From Beroe ovata (Eukaryota > Ctenophora > Nuda > Beroida > Beroidae): DNA of 10,152 bases. Location of the stretch: NCBI GenBank assembly GCA_946803715.1, contig CAMPET010000552.1, positions 2,618 through 12,769 of the forward strand, in the 5' to 3' direction. This document shows positions 1-6,930 of this stretch, piece by piece. The notes below the pieces were generated by a model. That model was not told the DNA's origin. It was given only the letters and a program-made list of their open reading frames with translations, and did not search any database. Position numbers and translations under genes: made by a program. The first letter of the stretch is position 1. Every line of letters begins with the position of its first letter.

Positions 1-25
1 ACACACACACACAAACAAACAAACA
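1..25. repeat. AC/AAAC microsatellite
   Basis: An AC dinucleotide run passes into three AAAC units. It lies in an intron of the minus-strand gene and ends about 5 bp from that gene's splice donor at 31-35. It may extend beyond the left edge. Confidence 0.9.
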
Positions 26-35
26 CTCAGCTTAC

Positions 36-737
36 CTTGATGGGGACCTTGAGATGTATGACAAAGTAGTGCCAGTCCCCCACTAATCGCTGATACTCCT
101 CTACAGGGAAGAGACTGAGGTCGTGACCTGTGAGTGGCTGTTCCCTCGCGAGTCGTCTCTGAGAGACAGTGGGTCATATATTGTCACGTGTGTATAAACT
201 GTGAGTCTCAGTGAAGAGACAGTATACTCACATGGGGGCTGTTGAGTGTGGTCTCTGTCTCGACCATGGAAAATGGACTGTGCTGAACTGGTGTCGACAC
301 AGCTGCATCACTGCGAGGGAGAGATTGAGGGGAATTAGGAAATATTTGGGGAATTAGGAACATACAGGAATTGGGAATAGAACACGGTTGATGTTTTAAC
401 TGGCAAAGTGCCGCGAAAGAACACTCACTCAACTTTGTAAAACAACCAAAAACATGTGGTTGGTTTACCTGAGATATTTCTCCTTGACGGTTGGGCATTT
501 TTGTTGTGCTGGAGGAGGTAGGATGTTGAGTCGGAAAGTGGTAGGAGAGGGGAGGGTGGACAGGGGAGGCGAGTTCCAGAAGGGGTCCAATGGGACATGT
601 GACGTAGTTAGGGGACTGATATGTGAAGTTATCCACAGCGGGGAGGCTGGGGAGGAGACGGAGGAGGGAAGCGTGTCCAGGGCTGCTCCACTCACTTCAC
701 AGCAACCCTCAGTATGGGGACGGTCCTTGACATTCAT
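36..737 (-). CDS. Unrecognised gene, 5' coding part in three exons with a Ser/Pro-rich N-terminus (partial)
   Basis: Three exons join in phase on the minus strand: 737-469, 310-232 and 158-36. Donors are CTCAG|GTAAAC (after 469), CAT|GTGAGT (after 232) and AAG|GTAAGC (after 36). Acceptors are CCTCGCAG before 310 and a pyrimidine-rich CTGTCTCTCAG before 158. The first junction is phase 2 and the other two phase 0, giving 157 residues without a stop. The start is the first in-frame ATG, at 737-735. The frame stays open upstream to about 865, so an earlier exon is possible. Residues 1-89 are rich in Ser, Pro and Thr and probably disordered. The last exon looks folded, with an acidic/aromatic stretch (EEYQRLVGDWHYFVIHLKV) that could form a helix and a strand. 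The gene continues past the left edge and is divergent from the lectin gene. I do not recognise the family. Splicing consistency and amino-acid character support it as real, but the start is uncertain. Confidence 0.55.
311..468 (-). other. Intron of the left gene
   Basis: This 158-bp intron has donor GTAAAC and acceptor CCTCGCAG on the minus strand. It contains two close direct copies of GGGGAATTAGGAA, beginning near 328 and 344 on the plus strand. No further coding signal was seen. Confidence 0.5.
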
Positions 738-1338
738 CACATCTAACAGATGTTCCTCTGGGGTTATGTGTTCAGATTCTGGAGTCGTCACCGAATTACT
801 CGACGAGCAACCGATTATAAAAACAACTCTCACCAATTGTGAGCAAAACAATCTATCGGTAACAACTTAAGCTAACAGCAAAATGAATCGCATGACTTAG
901 TTATTGCTTAATTGCCAATTGATTGTTAATTTGAGAGTTATAATTAGGAACAATCACATCTTCATGATTTTCAAATTTCAAAACAAGTGAAGTCATTGAG
1001 GAATCGGAAAAATAACAACAATTGTTTCGCGTTGATGAAGTCTTACAATATCAACGATATCTTCACGGTTAAATGAACATATTCAAGCGAAACAGCCAGC
1101 AGGGGTCGGATTCGATAGGATTATGGATCGGTTTGGAATTCGGAAATTGTTGGTTGGAACTAGCAAATCATCAATTGAGCAAAGAAAGGAGACTTCGCTC
1201 GAAAGATCCGATTTCTCAGTCCTGTTATGAAAATGCTTTACACTTTGGCGACCGACTCAAATCACAGCACGAGCGAGAACGAATGAAGCATCCTCCGTGT
1301 ACAACGGAGAGAAAGGCAAGTGTACGCGCGCGCACTCA

Positions 1339-1405
1339 CACGTGAACTTTGTGATGTTGCAAATAATCATCAGTGTCACGTGGGAGAATAGCGCGCGGTC
1401 ATTGG
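1339..1405. promoter_or_regulatory. E-box pair with inverted CCAAT box, promoter-like
   Basis: Two palindromic CACGTG E-boxes (1339-1344 and 1377-1382) lie 38 bp apart. ATTGG, the reverse of CCAAT, follows at 1401-1405, and there are CpG-rich runs at 1325-1332 and about 1391-1397. CACGTG is the bHLH/USF/Myc-type site and CCAAT the NF-Y site. The cluster lies about 600 bp upstream of the left gene's first in-frame ATG, so it could serve that gene if a non-coding first exon exists. Function is inference. Confidence 0.3.
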
Positions 1406-2005
1406 TCGTTAGAACAGCAGGTATATGATGATCAAGTGTATTATGTGTCCCTCGAGTTTGTTTGGGTGTAAATGTTCGCAGTTGATTACTCACTGTTTCA
1501 GCTGTTTCAATCACTATTTTCTTTTTACTGTAATTGAGATGTGTGCGGTATAACACCTTACTGTTACTTTAGTCAAACATTTAACATTTCAATGTCTTCA
1601 GTCTTGGTAAGATCAAAAAGTGCCAAGTGGATATCCATATACCCATTCGGGAAGTGGAATTACAGAGATGGCAATACTTTTATTCCATCTGGGTTGAGAT
1701 TTTACGAAATATCAGAAAGCGGCATTCCACGAGAGGATAAATCCCGGGATTCGGGGATCCTCTGACTTGGGGCTGACACCAATACACTCTTCAGGAGTGC
1801 AAATTTTGTTTTCGTCCGCATACCGATATCCCTTAGATAAATCAGATATGCAGAAGATCAATCACTGCCGTATCTGTATTCTCTCACATCTCAGTGCTGG
1901 GTTTTAAACCTGTAGCAGCCTGCGTGCGGGTCATATTGTATTCATCAATCATCTAATCTCCTTGCTATTGGATGATGAACTAGGCAATGATATGGACTGG
2001 TAAGC

Positions 2006-2075
2006 GTCCACATAGACCACAATGTGGACTGCGTGAACCAATGGGGACTTTGTGAACCACATTGAAGTCCACATT
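2006..2075. repeat. Small fold-back element
   Basis: AATGTGGACT at 2021-2030 is inverted as AGTCCACATT at 2066-2075, a 10-bp arm with a 35-nt loop. GTCCACAT at 2006-2013 also pairs with ATGTGGAC at 2022-2029, so the middle arm could form either of two hairpins. A 15-bp direct repeat with two mismatches (2026-2040 and 2045-2059, core GTGAACCA) lies inside. It could be a decayed MITE or a transcription-factor site cluster. No target-site duplication was found. Confidence 0.45.
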
Positions 2076-2738
2076 TGTCTTACAGTTTTTTTAGAGTCGC
2101 GCCACTGTTTGACGCTGATCCAATCAGTGACTCATAATTATTTCCGTGAATGAACATTATTTGTGCACATGTACGGTACTCATGAGACGTGTCATAAGCT
2201 GCAGTATTTCAACTTCAAGCCACATGTCACATGCCCTTTTCCAGACACACGAGATGCAAGCAATTTCAGCTGTGCCACACCCCATTGAAAATGCGATAAA
2301 GTTTGATTCCGTCATTTTCAACCTGCTGTACCACGCATTGTCACATTTTAAATAATCATGTGCCTTGGCAAGAGGATATATTATTGAGGGTTACGTCAGT
2401 TACCGAATTTCATGGATTCTAGCAGAATAATGATAGTACCGTGGAACCGTTACCTCATATAGTCGATCTCCTCTGTAGTATGGCAACACCCTGTCCATAG
2501 TTAAAAGAGATATCGACACTACGAATCCTTCTCTCTCTCGCGCCACCCCCTTCCTCAGGAAGGAAGTTCCTTCCACGTTTCTCATTTAACTTCGCTTATT
2601 TCACATTTGCGATTGCCATTACGGGCTATGCTGATACAACGAACTATTAACTCGCGCAATACTCCCTTTTGGTTTTCATACCCCATTCTTATTCCGATTC
2701 CGAACTCATCTCTTCATCCTTATGGGCAGTGCTCACTT

Positions 2739-2797
2739 TCTTTCCCCTCCTCTCTGCTCTTCTACTCTCCTCTATCCCCTCGTCCCTCTTTCACTAA
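2739..2797. other. Pyrimidine-rich tract
   Basis: About 59 nt on the plus strand are almost all C and T, with a few interrupting G and A bases. The tract encodes low-complexity Ser/Pro/Phe in one plus frame, which explains the open frame there. No acceptor-exon combination following it gives recognisable protein. Confidence 0.6.
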
Positions 2798-3022
2798 CAA
2801 TATCAGTATCACCTGCACTCTCCTCCAGTGTCGGCCCCACCACTGTTCTGACCTGAGCAACCCCCACCCCCTGCCACCACTCATAGCGAGAGCGGCGGCC
2901 ATTCTATTCCCAGTTATGAGCTAAGTCATGAAGCGAATCGGAATCATATTATGTGCAGTAGACAAGCGGACACACACGGGCTATTTTTTATTAACACGAT
3001 TATCTCTCGAATTTTATTGAAT

Positions 3023-3126
3023 TGACGTCATAGGAGTATATGCGTGACACATGACCCTCCTCCCAGACCCGAATAAAGATAAGAAAATCTGTATAAAGGT
3101 AAACTGTCAATTGTCAGGCTCAATTC
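3023..3126 (+). promoter_or_regulatory. Core promoter of the lectin gene: CRE, TATA box and initiator
   Basis: TGACGTCA at 3023-3030 is a perfect CREB/ATF palindrome. TATAAAG begins at 3092. TCAATTC at 3120-3126 fits the initiator consensus YYANWYY with its A at 3122, exactly 30 bp after the first T of the TATA box. This is canonical metazoan spacing. The predicted transcription start at 3122 gives a 5' UTR of 68 nt before the ATG at 3190. The CRE suggests cAMP- or stress-responsive control, which is inferred from the motif alone. Confidence 0.7.
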
Positions 3127-3154
3127 TGGAAACTGTAATCTCTTCTTAAATTAG

Positions 3155-3184
3155 GTTTAGCTTTAGATTTAGCTTTAGTTTTAG
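3155..3184 (+). repeat. NTTTAG hexamer repeat in the 5' UTR
   Basis: Five consecutive hexamers have the form NTTTAG with N = G, C, A, C, T: TTTAG is invariant and the first base varies. The tract ends five bases before the start codon of the lectin gene and contains no ATG. Confidence 0.85.
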
Positions 3185-3189
3185 TTATA

Positions 3190-3241
3190 ATGTTTGCGTT
3201 TTGTTTTGTTTATTTTTTCGTTTCATCACTTTTTTTCACCG
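3190..3241 (+). CDS. Lectin exon 1: signal peptide
   Basis: The exon encodes MFAFCFVYFFVSSLFFT plus the first base of Gly18. This is a strongly hydrophobic, aromatic-rich segment typical of a secretory signal. It ends at G|GTGAGT in phase 1, the usual phase for joining a signal exon to shuffled extracellular modules. Cleavage is likely near residues 18-21. Confidence 0.85.
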
Positions 3242-6173
3242 GTGAGTTCCCATCCATGAAATATCTGATCCCATGAGGCCTTGTAACGTATCATAACGTT
3301 TGTACTGAGTAACATGTCACATTTTTTGCAGGATTGACTGCAAGCTGTGAGTTGGGATGGAAGAAGGACCCTCATTCCACAAGCTGTTACAGGTTCTTCC
3401 CCGCTGCTCTATCCTGGGATGATGCAAAAAACAGGTGGGAGTCAACACCATTTTGCTACTTTGTTACCAGGACAACAACATGTCAACACACTGTTACTAT
3501 GACAGCAATATGTCACCATGTTGTTTCCATGAAAAAATAATCTTACCAAATTGTTAGTTGCCATGACAACATCATGTCACCACATTGTTACCATGACCAA
3601 ATCCATCAGCTGTGTTGGACAGGGCGGACTACTAGCTGTCATACAGAGTGACCTCACTAACAATTTCGTGACCAAGAACGTGACTCAGGGACTCAGGTCA
3701 TGGATTGGGCTGAATAAGAAGTAAGTACTATTCCCAATCACTCAATCATGTGATCCCCAATACCGAGTATAGTAACAGCCGGGTATACACTGTGAGCTAT
3801 GTGATGACGTAATGTGCCTGTAACAAGCTGTCTCTCTCACCCTGTCTCTAGGAACACAACTGGGCACTGGGAGTGGAGTGTGGTGGGTCGCAGAGCGAGC
3901 TACGAGAACTGGTTCCCGGGGGAGCCGAGTACCAGCATGTGGTCCGTGTTCCAGAAGTCCCGCGAGTGTGCTGAAATAGAGGACTCCTCGGGCCAGTGGA
4001 GTGATGAGCCGTGCGGGTCACAGCGATCATACGTGTGTCAGAAGAGTGAGTAGATCTGCTGGGAGACAATGACATGATAACAAGACAGTGTGGCAGCATA
4101 TTATTGACCCATCATTATGACAGGTATTGGCTGTGACACAAGCACTCTGAGAGGTTACTCTGGTAACACCACTATCATGTCTGTGGGGGTCACCCTGTCA
4201 ATCAATTCCCGGTGTAGTGTGGGATACAGACCCAGTCAGAAAACAACCAATGCCACGTGTGCCATTGACGGGTCATGGCAAATCGATCCTGTCACTTGCT
4301 CGGGTTTGTGATGACACCAGTGTGACATCCATAGTCACATGGCTACATGCTATGACATTCTGTATTGTTGCTATGACAACTATGACAAGTTCTGGCTTAC
4401 ATTGTGTGTGTTTTCAGAGATCAGCTGCAGCGATCCTGGGAATTCCCGTCTTCTCAACGGAGAAATATACCCCGACCCAGCTACTGGGGTGAGTTCATCA
4501 CCACTGCAGAGCACTGCAGAGTGCATCACCACTGCAGAGCACTGCAGAGCACTGTAGAGTGCATCACCACTGCAGAGCACTGCAGAGCACTGTAGAATGC
4601 ATCACCACTGCAGAGCACTGCAGAGCACTGTAGAGTGCATCACCACTGCAGAGCACTGCAGAGCACTGCAGAGCGCATCACCACTGCAGAGCACTGCAGA
4701 GCGTGGTTACTAGCGCTGCTACAGTGACTGATAGTGTCTTGATTGACAAGCATGTTTACACGACCGAAACAGTTTGTAGCGATTATATCGTCGCACAATC
4801 ATCACTGCACACTGAACACTTCCTCACCCACTCCTCTCTTTCTACCACTACACTCATCCCTCCCCATGACCACTATGTGAACTCAACATCTTGTGCCGGT
4901 GTCGATGCAACAATGACACAACAATGACACAACAATAGCACAACGATAAGGCAACAATGACACAGCAATAAGGCACCAATTCACTTATTTTTCACTTAGA
5001 GCGCAATAATTTTGATTTTTCACTTATTTCTCAGCCGTATGGAGTTGGCTCCAAGATCCGCTATTCGTGTGACATTGGTTACATGTTACGAGGTAACGCT
5101 GTCAGTGTGTGTAGGGACCTGGATGTCCGACTACCTGTGGGAATATGGGACCAGCCCCCAATCTGCCTGATGAGTAAGTCACATGATGCACGTGATCACA
5201 TTTCTAGTACTCATGTCTTGTAAGAATATTCTGCAGACGAAATTTCCATTTTTAGAAGCCAAATGTTGATCTGCAGTGACCCTGGTGATGCTGACTATAA
5301 GTATAATTCTCCCCTTCCGCCAGGTCCTAAGTGTGAGGATGGGTGGGTGTCTCATAACAGCTACTGTTACCGACACGAGAGAGACCTACTCTCCTGGTCT
5401 GATGCTGATCTGAGATGTCAAGAGTTGGGTGGCCCATGGGTGAGTAAAACACGCACACTGTATCAGACATTGTGAAGATTGGGGTGTAACATTGTGAAGA
5501 TTGGGGTGTGATATTGTGAAGATTTGGGTGTGACATTGTGAAGATTGGGGTGCGCTATGTGCATACAACATTTCCTGTTTCAGAGTCGACTAGTGACTAT
5601 TAACACAGATAATGAGAACAAGCTAGTGGCAGACCTGGTCAATAACACTGCATCACAAGTCTGGATAGGACTCCACGACGTGTGAGTATGCCAGATGAAT
5701 TGTCATGGCAACAATACCCAGGAATCACCATGACAACACTCATACACTCAGTACATCCAAATGGAATACATGAGCGCACCACATGCTGACACCACACACT
5801 GATACCACCCTCACAATTGTTGTTTTAGGCCGAGCGAAGGAACTTGGGAGTGGACTGATAAATCATCCGTATCTTACAAGGTAAACCCTTTGTGACTGTG
5901 TCTGTGTCACTGTGTTTCTGTGTCAGTGTCTATGAGTATGTCTGTGTCGCTGTGTTTCTGGTTCGCTGTGTATCTGTGTCTGTGTGGGTTTATATGATAA
6001 CGATACTCACACCCCTCCCTCCCTCCCAGAATTTTGCCCCGGGTGAGCCGAGTAACGGCTTCCTATGGTGGGATGAGGACTGTGTCGAGATGGATGTATC
6101 GACAGGGAAATGGAATGATAAGAGATGCTCTACCGGCCGGGAGTTCGTTTGTGAGAAGTTTGTCGCCAACTGA
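3190..6173 (+). CDS. Secreted C-type lectin with two CTLDs flanking two CCP (sushi) domains; 11 exons, complete
   Basis: Coding exons are 3190-3241, 3332-3434, 3610-3720, 3852-4045, 4124-4303, 4418-4488, 5035-5173, 5324-5439, 5584-5681, 5829-5880 and 6030-6173. They sum to 1260 nt, 419 residues plus TGA. All introns are GT-AG, and phases run 1,2,2,1,1,0,1,0,2,0. Domain order is signal peptide (about 1-18), CTLD1 (23-151), CCP1 (157-212), CCP2 (217-281) and CTLD2 (287-413). There is no transmembrane segment or GPI signal, so the product should be secreted. Five N-glycosylation sequons are visible (N75, N90, N168, N196, N342). CTLD/CCP proteins typically act in extracellular recognition, such as carbohydrate binding, self/non-self recognition or adhesion; the specific ligand is unknown. 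The start is chosen because this ATG opens a signal peptide 68 nt after a well-placed initiator. No EGF domain is present, unlike selectins. The domain calls are secure; the exact edges of exons 5 and 9 are slightly less so. Confidence 0.92.
3332..4045 (+). CDS. Lectin exons 2-4: first C-type lectin domain (CTLD1)
   Basis: Exons 3332-3434, 3610-3720 and 3852-4045 encode a long-form CTLD with six cysteines (C23, C36, C53, C128, C143, C151). It has an N-terminal CELGW start, LSWDDAK helix residues and the hallmark WIGL at 83-86. The Ca2+/sugar loop reads EPS at 113-115 where classic mannose-type lectins have EPN. The second motif reads WSD at 138-140 instead of WND. The residue two before C128 is Arg126, where canonical site-2 lectins place Glu. 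Three of five site-2 ligand positions are therefore altered, so Ca2+-dependent sugar binding by this domain is doubtful. The domain ends with a phase-1 donor at 4045. Confidence 0.88.
3464..3587. repeat. Degenerate 30-bp tandem repeat in lectin intron 2
   Basis: Four imperfect units begin at 3464, 3494, 3524 and 3554, the last with 4 extra bases. Each has a form like TTACCATGACAACA followed by ATGTCACCACATTG. A fifth partial copy from 3588 runs to the acceptor at 3609, so the 3' splice site lies within repeat-derived sequence. Shorter CCATGACAAC matches occur near 3570 and 5729. Confidence 0.75.
4124..4303 (+). CDS. Lectin exon 5: first CCP/sushi domain
   Basis: A single 180-nt exon with phase-1 introns on both sides encodes one complete CCP module, the symmetric 1-1 arrangement expected of a shufflable domain. 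The four cysteines are C157, C184, C199 and C212, with GY after the second and SW before the last. The donor is G|GTTTGT, the weakest in the gene. If the intron is retained, the frame stops at 4309-4311 directly after the domain. Confidence 0.85.
4418..5173 (+). CDS. Lectin exons 6-7: second CCP/sushi domain, split
   Basis: Exon 4418-4488 carries C217 and the N-terminal strand. Exon 5035-5173 carries C249, C263 and C281 with DIGY and the IWDQPP tail. A 546-bp phase-0 intron after Gly237 splits the module, unlike the intronless first CCP. This intron is the largest in the gene and contains a minisatellite and an ACAATGACAC-type repeat. Confidence 0.87.
4496..4703. repeat. Nested 38-bp minisatellite in lectin intron 6
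   Basis: Six units begin with CATCACCACT at 4496, 4524, 4562, 4600, 4638 and 4676. The four central units are 38 bp; the first and last are 28 bp. Each unit contains tandem copies of the 10-mer GCAGAGCACT, and unit length differs by exactly one 10-mer. The array starts 7 bp after the exon-6 boundary. CTGCAG recurs throughout, and the frames open across the array are by-products of the repeat. Confidence 0.95.
4704..5034 (+). other. Remainder of lectin intron 6
   Basis: No coding signal was seen. A degenerate repeat of ACAATGACACA-type units lies at about 4908-4977. Three copies of a TTTTTCACTTA/TTTCACTTATTT-type motif lie at about 4981-5030, just before the acceptor TTTCTCAG at 5034. Confidence 0.6.
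5324..6173 (+). CDS. Lectin exons 8-11: second C-type lectin domain (CTLD2) and stop
   Basis: Exons 5324-5439, 5584-5681, 5829-5880 and 6030-6173 encode a second long-form CTLD. Its cysteines are C287, C298, C315, C390, C405 and C413. WIGL is at 349-352, TWEW at 360-363, GEPSN at 377-381 and WND at 400-402. Glu388 sits two before C390, as in Ca2+-site-2 lectins. Only the Asn of EPN is replaced (Ser380), so this domain is a better Ca2+/sugar-binding candidate than CTLD1, and the EP prefix suggests mannose/GlcNAc-type rather than QPD galactose-type preference. The protein ends six residues after the last cysteine. The TGA at 6171-6173 is followed by a short 3' UTR. Confidence 0.9.
5469..5556. 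repeat. 22-bp tandem repeat, four copies, in lectin intron 8
   Basis: Units start at 5469, 5491, 5513 and 5535. All share ATTGTGAAGAT followed by TTGGGGTGT or a one-base variant. The array lies between the exon-8 donor and the exon-9 acceptor, and explains the minus-strand open frames in this intron. Confidence 0.9.
5895..5986. repeat. Degenerate TCTGTG-rich repeat in lectin intron 10
   Basis: TGTCTGTG, CTGTGTTTCTG and GTGTCTGTG motifs recur irregularly on the plus strand. The tract is simple-sequence and non-coding; the plus frame open through it joins exon 11 only by chance. Confidence 0.7.
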
Positions 6174-6327
6174 TCCACGCATACTTCCGCGCACGGTACC
6201 ACACAGATTTGGACTGGGACACTGATGTTATGGAAATTGATGTTTCGGATAATATGGCTTTTCATTAATTCTTGTTATACATGTGTAATTTCAACACGAT
6301 GACACTAGTTATTAGCTGAATTTGGGC

Positions 6328-6333
6328 AATAAA
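6328..6333 (+). terminator. Poly(A) signal of the lectin gene
   Basis: AATAAA lies 155 nt after the lectin stop codon on the coding strand, which implies cleavage around 6345-6360 and a 3' UTR of roughly 170-190 nt. It is the first canonical hexamer after the stop. Confidence 0.8.
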
Positions 6334-6558
6334 GTGATTTAATAATTTCCCGATCCATCTCAGCTTCGTCTTGGCTGTCACGCGCAGCAAACCTGCATCT
6401 TATGTTAAGGTGTAGTCTCAGATTGACAGATTGAGTCTATAACATGTGCGAGAATCTGTCCTAGGTGCATCCCCAAATTGATAAAATTCGTCAACTTTTC
6501 ATGCCAAATTCGCTATTTCTAGTGTCATATCATGGATTTTGATTCTGTAAACTGTCCT

Positions 6559-6709
6559 GGTTTGAAGTCCATCATACTATCATAGTTAAATCTAAGCTTT
6601 TTATCCTCAGTAGAATAAAATTTCACAATCAACGAAATGAACTTGGTGACCGCAAGTCTTGGCCTAAAAATGGACTCTACAAATGAACTTAGCAAATGGA
6701 CTTCAAACC
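6559..6709. repeat. 14-bp perfect inverted repeat with 123-nt spacer
   Basis: GGTTTGAAGTCCAT at 6559-6572 is exactly reverse-complemented at 6696-6709. The spacer also holds shorter near-copies, AATGGACT at about 6669-6676 and AATGAACTT at about 6682-6690. It could be the termini of a small non-autonomous element of about 151 bp. No flanking target-site duplication is evident. Confidence 0.6.
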
Positions 6710-6930
6710 TGCGTATATTTGTGAATGAACATTTGGATATTGTACTCTATTTGATTCGTGTTTTGCATCCATGAAACCCCATACTCGACTTTTGCAAATT
6801 CGAAAATATGATGAAAAATAATGCGCATAACTTGTATAGAATGAGTCTGATCCCAATATTCAACCCCTTTATCGAGCAACATTGATCATCACATTAATAA
6901 CCATGGGATATGAAATGCACATGCAAATAT

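Larger units (their letters stand above)
738..3020. other. Intergenic region between divergent genes, no supported exon
   Basis: About 2.3 kb separates the first ATG of the left gene from the lectin promoter. The stretch 860-1070 is AT-rich. Small repeats and promoter-like motifs are listed separately. Several open frames of 60-105 codons occur on both strands (for example 1073-1345, 1541-1765 and 2607-2924 on plus), but none shows a known domain, a convincing splice partner or protein-like composition. Untranslated first exons of the left gene could lie here and cannot be placed from sequence alone. Confidence 0.6.

Noticed and set aside
454-870. Plus-strand open frame of 138 codons
   Set aside because: It is antisense to the splice-consistent minus-strand exon at 469-737 and has no domain or exon partners. 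Its Gly/Arg/Glu richness mirrors the Pro/Ser-rich opposite strand.
1073-1345. Plus-strand open frame of 90 codons
   Set aside because: It has no recognisable family, ends in a CpG/AC-rich low-complexity run, and has no poly(A) signal or splice partner nearby.
1541-1765. Plus-strand open frame of 74 codons
   Set aside because: It has no domain, no promoter and no splice continuation; the length is within chance expectation.
2607-2924. Plus-strand open frame of 105 codons
   Set aside because: It comes from the pyrimidine-rich tract, encodes low-complexity Ser/Pro/Phe, lacks an ATG-supported start with a promoter, and shows no domain.
3072-3077. AATAAA as a poly(A) signal for an upstream plus-strand gene
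   Set aside because: No plus-strand coding exon is supported upstream, and the hexamer lies within the lectin promoter region between the CRE and the TATA box.
4380-4595. Open frames on both strands across the 38-bp minisatellite
   Set aside because: They result from repeat periodicity inside intron 6. Exons 6 and 7 of the lectin join in phase without them and complete the CCP2 cysteine pattern.
5237-5323. Earlier acceptor for lectin exon 8 (TTCTGCAG near 5237 or TTTTTAG near 5255)
   Set aside because: The acceptor at 5323 has a better pyrimidine tract (CTCCCCTTCCGCCAG) and puts PKCEDGW directly at the start of the CTLD in the right phase. The earlier sites would insert non-domain sequence between CCP2 and CTLD2.
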